A stretch of 9,607 nucleotides of DNA, taken from the NCBI GenBank assembly GCA_946481625.1, contig CAMLOZ010000093.1, positions 1 through 9,607 of the forward strand, in the 5' to 3' direction. Each line of letters begins with the position of its first letter. Position 1 is the first letter of the stretch. Below the pieces are notes generated by a model that was not told the DNA's origin, did not search any database, and worked only from the letters and a program-made list of their open reading frames with translations. Positions 5,583 to 9,607 of the stretch are shown piece by piece. The DNA is from an uncultured Haloferula sp. (lineage in GTDB: Bacteria; Verrucomicrobiota; Verrucomicrobiae; Verrucomicrobiales; Akkermansiaceae). A program made the translations under genes and the position numbers.

Positions 5583-7055
5583 TCAGCGGGCGATGATTGA
5601 TTCGAATCGTTCGTATGCCGCCTGCCATTGGTCGCCGTTGCGGGGCTGGTAGGTCTGGAAATCGAAGGAGCGTCGCAGCAGTGCCCTCCCGGCGGCGAGA
5701 TCGGGGAGATTGCCCGTGGCGATCATTTGGACGATGATATTCCCGCAGGAGGTTGCCTCGATCGGTCCGGCGATCACCTCGACCCCGAGGGCATCAGCCG
5801 TTGCTTGGGCGAGGAAAGCATTCTGGATGCCGCCTCCGCCGGCATGGAGCCGGGAGAACCGCTTGCCCGAGAGCTTGCAGAAGTTCTCGAAGACTACCCG
5901 GTATTTCAGCGCCAGCGATTCGGTGGCCACCCGCAGGATGGTGCCCTTGTCGCCGGGGACCGCTTGGCCGGACTTTTCGCACCAGGCGCGGATCTTGTCC
6001 GGCATGTCGCCGGGTGCGGCGAAGACCGGATCATCCGGATCGATGAAGGCGGAGAAGGCCGGTGCGGCTTCCGCGAGTGCCGCCATCTCGCTGTAGGAAA
6101 TGGCCTCGCCGTCGAGTGCCCATTGGCGCTTGCACTCCTGGATCAGCCAGAGCCCGGCGATGTTCTTGAGGAATCGCACGGTGCCTTCGACACCGAGTTC
6201 ATTGCAGCAGCGGGCGGTGAAGGCCTCTTGCGTGCGGATCGGTTCGCGGGTTTCGAGACCCATGATCGACCAAGTCCCTGAGGAGAGCCACAGCGGGTCT
6301 TCGCCTTCCATCGGGATGCCCGCGACGGCGGCGGCCGTGTCGTGCGTGGCCCCCGCGACCACGGGAATGCCTTCCATTCCGATCTCGCGGCCGACTTCCT
6401 TGCGTACGGGGCCGAGAATAGTTCCCGACGGCACGATCTTGCCGAAGATCCTTTCCGGCAGTCCAAGGGTTCTGATGATCTCGAAGGACCACTCGCCCGT
6501 GGACGGGTCCACCAGTTGCGAGGTCGAGGCATTGGTGCGCTCGACCGCTTTCACGCCGCTCAGCCAGTAGGCGAGCAGGTCCGGGATAAAGAGCAGGGTC
6601 TCCGCCACCGCGAGAGCAGGGGAGCCGAGTTGCTTCTCCGCCATGAGATGGAGCGAGGTGTTGTAGAAATTCGTCGTGATGCCCGTGCGCGCATAGATCT
6701 CCGACTCCGGCAGGAGAGCATGCATGACCTCCGGCATCCCCTCGTGGCGGGGATCGCGGTACTGGTGCGGCATGCCGAGCAGGCGGCCGTGCTTGTCGAG
6801 CAGGCCGAAGTCGACCGCCCAAGTGTCAATCCCGATGGCGCGGATGTCCGTGCCATATTTTTCCACTCCGCGGCGCAGACCTTCGAGGATGTCGCGGAAC
6901 AGTCCGAGGATATTCCAATACGAGCCGCCTGGCAGGTCGGTGCCGGGATTGTCGAAGCGGTGGATCTCCTCCAGGCGGAGGGTATTCAAATCGGTGACCC
7001 CGGCGATCACCCGGCCGCTGCCGGCCCCGAGATCAATGGCGAGAAAGACGGACAT
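5583..7055 (-). CDS. rhaB: Rhamnulokinase
   Basis: An FGGY-family sugar kinase of 490 residues (E. coli RhaB 489) that phosphorylates L-rhamnulose to L-rhamnulose-1-phosphate with ATP in the cytoplasm. It opens with AIDLGAGSGRV (6-16), the ATPase-fold phosphate-binding loop, followed by IGIDTWAVDFGLLD (74-87) and YRDPR (99-103) as in RhaB. TNASTSQLV (174-182) matches E. coli TNATTTQLV. ATHDTAAAV (236-244) holds the probable catalytic base Asp239. LSSGTWSIMG (257-266), LKNIAGLWL, HAGGGGIQN and AGPIEATSCGNI are the nucleotide-side motifs. The close block-by-block match to RhaB favours rhamnulose over fuculose or xylulose, although substrate preference in this family can drift. The ATG start has no Shine-Dalgarno. 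It lies 61 nt after the regulator gene and 47 nt before glpX. Confidence 0.93.
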   Translation of the reverse strand: MSVFLAIDLGAGSGRVIAGVTDLNTLRLEEIHRFDNPGTDLPGGSYWNILGLFRDILEGLRRGVEKYGTDIRAIGIDTWAVDFGLLDKHGRLLGMPHQYRDPRHEGMPEVMHALLPESEIYARTGITTNFYNTSLHLMAEKQLGSPALAVAETLLFIPDLLAYWLSGVKAVERTNASTSQLVDPSTGEWSFEIIRTLGLPERIFGKIVPSGTILGPVRKEVGREIGMEGIPVVAGATHDTAAAVAGIPMEGEDPLWLSSGTWSIMGLETREPIRTQEAFTARCCNELGVEGTVRFLKNIAGLWLIQECKRQWALDGEAISYSEMAALAEAAPAFSAFIDPDDPVFAAPGDMPDKIRAWCEKSGQAVPGDKGTILRVATESLALKYRVVFENFCKLSGKRFSRLHAGGGGIQNAFLAQATADALGVEVIAGPIEATSCGNIIVQMIATGNLPDLAAGRALLRRSFDFQTYQPRNGDQWQAAYERFESIIAR

Positions 7056-7116
7056 GGAACGATAGAAAAAGTCGGATCAAAGAAGGGGAGGGAGGCCCGG
7101 ATGTTGGACCGGAGTC

Positions 7117-7884
7117 TCACCTCGCGAAGCGCAAGTCGTAGGGAACGTCCTTGAGGTGGCTCTTGGCGTAAGCGCGGGATTCGCGGTCGGTGACGATGGC
7201 CTCCACCTCGGTCGGTGCGACGAAGAAGTAGTCGGTCTTCACGCCGAACTTCGTGTGATCCAGCAAGGCACAGCGCCAGGTGGCATGCTCCAGCATCATC
7301 CGTTTCAGTCGGGCCTGCTCCGGGTTCGGTTCGCTCACGCCCAAGGTCGGGTGAAGGCCGCCCCCGGAGAAAAAGAAGCGGTCGATCCGCAGGGAACGCA
7401 GCGAGTTCTCCGTGATCATCCCGGAAAAGCGCCGGCCGCGTTGCTCGTAGATCCCTCCAAGTTGGACCAATTCGATATCCTCGTCGCGGGCCGAAAGGCG
7501 TTCCACGACCGCCAGCGAGTAGGTAACCACCCGCAGCGGCAGCCCCTCGGGCAATTGTCCGGCGAACTCGAGCGCCGTGGTCGAGGCATCCAGAAGGATC
7601 GTCTCGCCGGGCAGGATCAGGCGCACCGCTTCGCGGGCGATCGCCAGCTTTTCCTCAAGCTGCCGGGCCTCGCGTTCCTGCTGGGAAAGCTCTCCAAGCG
7701 GGGCGGTGGCATCCATGGCTCCCCCGTGCGTGCGCCGCAGATGGCCGCGGCGCCCGAGAAGATCGAGGTCACGACGGATCGTTTCCTCGGTGACGGAGAA
7801 TCCTTTTGCCAAGTCGGTAGTACGAACCGTTCCATGTCGGCGCACCTTCTCCAAGATCTGACGTTGTCGTTCCGCGGCGAGCAT
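7117..7884 (-). CDS. DeoR/GlpR-family transcriptional regulator, likely of rhamnose genes
   Basis: A 255-residue DeoR-type regulator. The N-terminal winged helix-turn-helix has the family pattern ERQRQILEKVRRHGTV, then DLAKGFSVTEETIRRDLDLL, then GHLRRTHGGA (within residues 5-56). The C-terminal sugar-phosphate-sensing domain has DASTT, VVTYSLAVVERL, LGGIYEQRGRRFSG, FFFSGGGL, LLDHTKFG and AIVTDR. Such proteins usually repress nearby sugar genes until a phosphorylated intermediate binds; DeoR-type rhamnose regulators are known in Bacillus and rhizobia. It heads the operon with rhaB and faces the aldolase fusion, so both units are likely targets. I prefer the ATG at 7884, where the family N-terminus begins. 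An ATG at 7932 would add 16 residues (NKTHESKQFPTKSH region) encoded by the phased GTGGG repeats. Neither start has a good Shine-Dalgarno. Confidence 0.9.
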   Translation of the reverse strand: MLAAERQRQILEKVRRHGTVRTTDLAKGFSVTEETIRRDLDLLGRRGHLRRTHGGAMDATAPLGELSQQEREARQLEEKLAIAREAVRLILPGETILLDASTTALEFAGQLPEGLPLRVVTYSLAVVERLSARDEDIELVQLGGIYEQRGRRFSGMITENSLRSLRIDRFFFSGGGLHPTLGVSEPNPEQARLKRMMLEHATWRCALLDHTKFGVKTDYFFVAPTEVEAIVTDRESRAYAKSHLKDVPYDLRFAR

Positions 7885-7923
7885 GTGGGATTTTGTGGGA
7901 AATTGCTTGCTTTCGTGGGTTTT
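7884..7923. promoter_or_regulatory. Candidate operator: GTGGG direct repeats phased at 10 bp
   Basis: Read in 10-nt steps on the plus strand: TGTGGGATTT (7884), TGTGGGAAAT (7894), TGCTTGCTTT (7904), CGTGGGTTTT (7914). GTGGG falls at 7885, 7895 and 7915, on one face of the helix, with a T-rich second half in each unit. The array touches the preferred start of the DeoR gene and lies about 50 nt before the divergent aldolase gene, a fitting place for autoregulation and control of both units. Some DeoR-family regulators (for example AgaR and IolR types) are known to bind direct repeats. That this protein binds here is inference. Confidence 0.45.
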
Positions 7924-7969
7924 GTTCAGCATTCCCCGGGTCCGTCAATCGCAAACGTATTAGCACTCC
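7924..7969. promoter_or_regulatory. Divergent promoter region, exact promoters uncertain
   Basis: For the minus strand, TTGACG (7943-7948) is a fair -35 box. The -10 at 17-18 nt spacing (ACAAAA or CAAAAC) is poor and overlaps the last GTGGG unit; initiation there would fall near 7910, favouring the DeoR start at 7884. For the plus strand, TATTAG (7958-7963) resembles a -10 and would place the transcript start almost on the aldolase ATG, but no matching -35 is visible. An activator or a non-standard sigma factor may be involved. Confidence 0.3.
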
Positions 7970-9607
7970 ATGTCCGCTCACTTCAAGCACGTGAATTTTT
8001 CCTGGGATGACGCCAAGGCAGCCGCTCTCGACCCGGTGGGACGGCTTGTTTACCGCTCCAACATCCTGGGCGACGACCAGCGCGTGACGAACACCGGCGG
8101 CGGCAACACTTCCTCGAAAATCACCGAAAAGGACCCGCTAACGGGCGAGCCGGTGGAAGTGCTTTGGGTGAAGGGCTCGGGCGGCGACCTCCGCACCAGC
8201 AAGCGCGACAACTTCTCCTCGCTCTACCAGGGCAAGCTGGTCGCCATGCAGGGACTCTACGGCGCGCGGGCCGACAAGGGCCTGAAGTCACAGGCGGAGG
8301 ACGACATGGTGGCGATGTATTTCCACACCACCTTCAACCTCAACCCGCGGGCGTCCTCGATCGACACGCCTCTGCACAGCTTCCTGCCCGGCAAGCACGT
8401 CGATCACATGCACCCGAATGCGATCATCGCGATCGCCGCCTCGGCGAATTGCGAGAAGCTCACGCAGGAGATCTTCGGCGGCGAGATGGCCTACGTGCCT
8501 TGGATGCGGCCCGGCTTCGAACTCGGTCTTGCGATGCAGGAGATCGCCAAGGCGAACCCGTCCGTGAAGGCGATCATGATGGGCCAGCACGGCTTCATTT
8601 CCTGGGATGACGACGACAAGATCTGCTACCAGCGCACGCTCGAATTCATCGAAAAGGCCGCCAGCTATATCGAGGCGAAGTATCAGGCGAAGGGGGGCGA
8701 TGCCACGGTCTTCGGCGGTCAGAAATACCAGACGCTGCCGGAAGCGGAGCGCCATGCCACGCTGGCGGCGATCCTGCCCTGGCTGCGGGGACAGGTTTCC
8801 CAGCAGAAGCGCTTCATCGGCACCGTGCAGGACGACGAGAAAATCCTGCGCTTCGTCAATTCGGCTGAGGCCCCGCGTCTCGCCGAGCTTGGCACCTCGT
8901 GCCCGGATCACTTCCTGCGCACCAAGATCAAGCCGCTTTACATCGATTGGAATCCGCAGAGCGAGGATGTCCCCGCGCTGAAAGCCAAGCTGGCCTCCGG
9001 TCTCGAGCAGTACCGCAAGGACTACGCGGCCTATTACGCCGCCTGCAGACACGCCAACAGCCCGGCGATGCGCGATCCGAACCCGACCGTGGTGCTGATT
9101 CCGGGCCTCGGCATGATTGCCTGGGGCAAAGACAAGTCCGAGTCGCGCGTGACCGCGGAGTTCTACAACTGCGCTGTCGAGGTGATGCGCGGCGCGGAGG
9201 CGATCGACCAATACATCTCGTTGCCGCAGCAGGAAGCCTTCGACATCGAATACTGGCTGCTGGAGGAAGCGAAGCTCCAGCGGATGCCCGCGGAAAAGGA
9301 GCTCGCGCGCCAGATCGTCATCGTGATCGGTGCCGGTTCGGGCATCGGCAAGGAGACGGCGCACCGCCTGGTGAAGGAAGGTGCGCATATCGTCTGCGTC
9401 GATCTCAACAAGGAGGCCGCGGAAGCGACGGCGAAGGAAATCACCGACAAATACGGTTTGGGAATCGGCGTCGCGGGCACCGGGATTTCCGGATGCGGCC
9501 CGGCAATCGGTCTCGCCGCGAACATCACTGACCGCGCCAGCATCCGCGCGATGCTCGACCAAGTGGCGCTCGCATACGGCGGCTTCGATCACATCTGCGT
9601 CACCGCG
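7970..9607 (+). CDS. rhaD: Rhamnulose-1-phosphate aldolase/short-chain dehydrogenase fusion (3' end missing)
   Basis: The frame is open from the ATG to the right edge, 546 residues; family members are about 700, so roughly the last fifth is missing. Residues about 25-430 form a class II aldolase/adducin domain that splits L-rhamnulose-1-phosphate into DHAP and L-lactaldehyde. Visible parts are NTGGGNTSSK (41-50), WVKGSGGDL (66-74), the zinc-binding HVDHMHPNAI (143-152, His146 and His148), a downstream MGQHGFISW (204-212), and a long insert typical of the fused form. From about 448 an SDR domain begins with IVIGAGSGIGKETA (451-464), the NAD(P)-binding loop, and an acidic Asp478 suggesting NAD. 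It should oxidise lactaldehyde to lactate, as described for RhaEW-type fusions; the SDR catalytic Tyr/Lys lie beyond the window. No Shine-Dalgarno is visible. It faces the regulator-rhaB operon across a short gap. Confidence 0.93.
   Translation, partial: MSAHFKHVNFSWDDAKAAALDPVGRLVYRSNILGDDQRVTNTGGGNTSSKITEKDPLTGEPVEVLWVKGSGGDLRTSKRDNFSSLYQGKLVAMQGLYGARADKGLKSQAEDDMVAMYFHTTFNLNPRASSIDTPLHSFLPGKHVDHMHPNAIIAIAASANCEKLTQEIFGGEMAYVPWMRPGFELGLAMQEIAKANPSVKAIMMGQHGFISWDDDDKICYQRTLEFIEKAASYIEAKYQAKGGDATVFGGQKYQTLPEAERHATLAAILPWLRGQVSQQKRFIGTVQDDEKILRFVNSAEAPRLAELGTSCPDHFLRTKIKPLYIDWNPQSEDVPALKAKLASGLEQYRKDYAAYYAACRHANSPAMRDPNPTVVLIPGLGMIAWGKDKSESRVTAEFYNCAVEVMRGAEAIDQYISLPQQEAFDIEYWLLEEAKLQRMPAEKELARQIVIVIGAGSGIGKETAHRLVKEGAHIVCVDLNKEAAEATAKEITDKYGLGIGVAGTGISGCGPAIGLAANITDRASIRAMLDQVALAYGGFDHICVTA

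Noticed and set aside
5583..7055. L-fuculokinase or xylulokinase instead of rhamnulokinase
   Set aside because: Motif-by-motif agreement with RhaB, including its length, and the neighbouring rhamnulose-1-phosphate aldolase fusion favour rhamnulose; substrate was not proven.
7998..8612. Identical 15-mer TTTCCTGGGATGACG at 7998 and 8598
   Set aside because: Both encode SWDD in the same protein in the same frame; coincidence from biased codon use rather than a functional repeat.
8288..9592. 434-codon minus-strand open frame opposite the aldolase fusion
   Set aside because: Shadow of a GC-rich gene: the plus-strand frame carries clear aldolase and SDR motifs, whereas this translation is Arg/His/Asp-rich without motifs.

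Overview
This is a GC-rich chromosomal stretch of ordinary bacterial metabolic genes, most of them on the minus strand. The gene content suggests a heterotroph able to use L-rhamnose (or a related 6-deoxyhexose): a fused rhamnulose-1-phosphate aldolase/short-chain dehydrogenase, rhamnulokinase and a DeoR-type regulator, with a class II (GlpX) fructose bisphosphatase. The protein style, the fused aldolase and the near absence of Shine-Dalgarno sequences fit the Verrucomicrobiota/Planctomycetota (PVC) group, and I lean to Verrucomicrobiota. This is inference, as there is no rRNA or other marker gene here.

Layout, left to right. 1-388: end of an unrecognised plus-strand gene with an acidic C-terminus, a doubtful 26-residue ORF, and a perfect 12-bp hairpin between converging genes. 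389-1447 (minus): a family 25-like glycosyltransferase. 1448-1784: a noncoding stretch with repeated ATCC motifs and a strong intrinsic terminator. 1785-2045 (minus): a small glycine-zipper lipoprotein. 2147-3184 (minus): pyrD, with an AT-richer region upstream of it. 3367-7884 (minus): hemW, glpX, rhaB and a DeoR-family regulator. These read in the order regulator-rhaB-glpX-hemW with short gaps of 61, 47 and 33 nt, so they look like one operon. 7970-9607 (plus): the divergently transcribed aldolase/dehydrogenase fusion, cut by the right edge.

How the genes fit together. RhaB would phosphorylate L-rhamnulose. The fused enzyme would split rhamnulose-1-phosphate into DHAP and L-lactaldehyde and oxidise the lactaldehyde. 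GlpX could send the DHAP (after condensation to fructose-1,6-bisphosphate) into gluconeogenesis. The DeoR protein sits between the two divergent units and is the natural candidate for their local regulator. Just upstream of its preferred start lie GTGGG repeats phased at 10 bp, a good candidate operator. Rhamnose isomerase, mutarotase and transporter are not in the window.

I saw no tRNA, rRNA, CRISPR array, insertion sequence or clear prophage, and I found no convincing new multi-gene system. The most useful leads are the phased repeats, the FBPase inside the rhamnose operon, and a Gly-rich segment in the dehydrogenase domain of the fusion.
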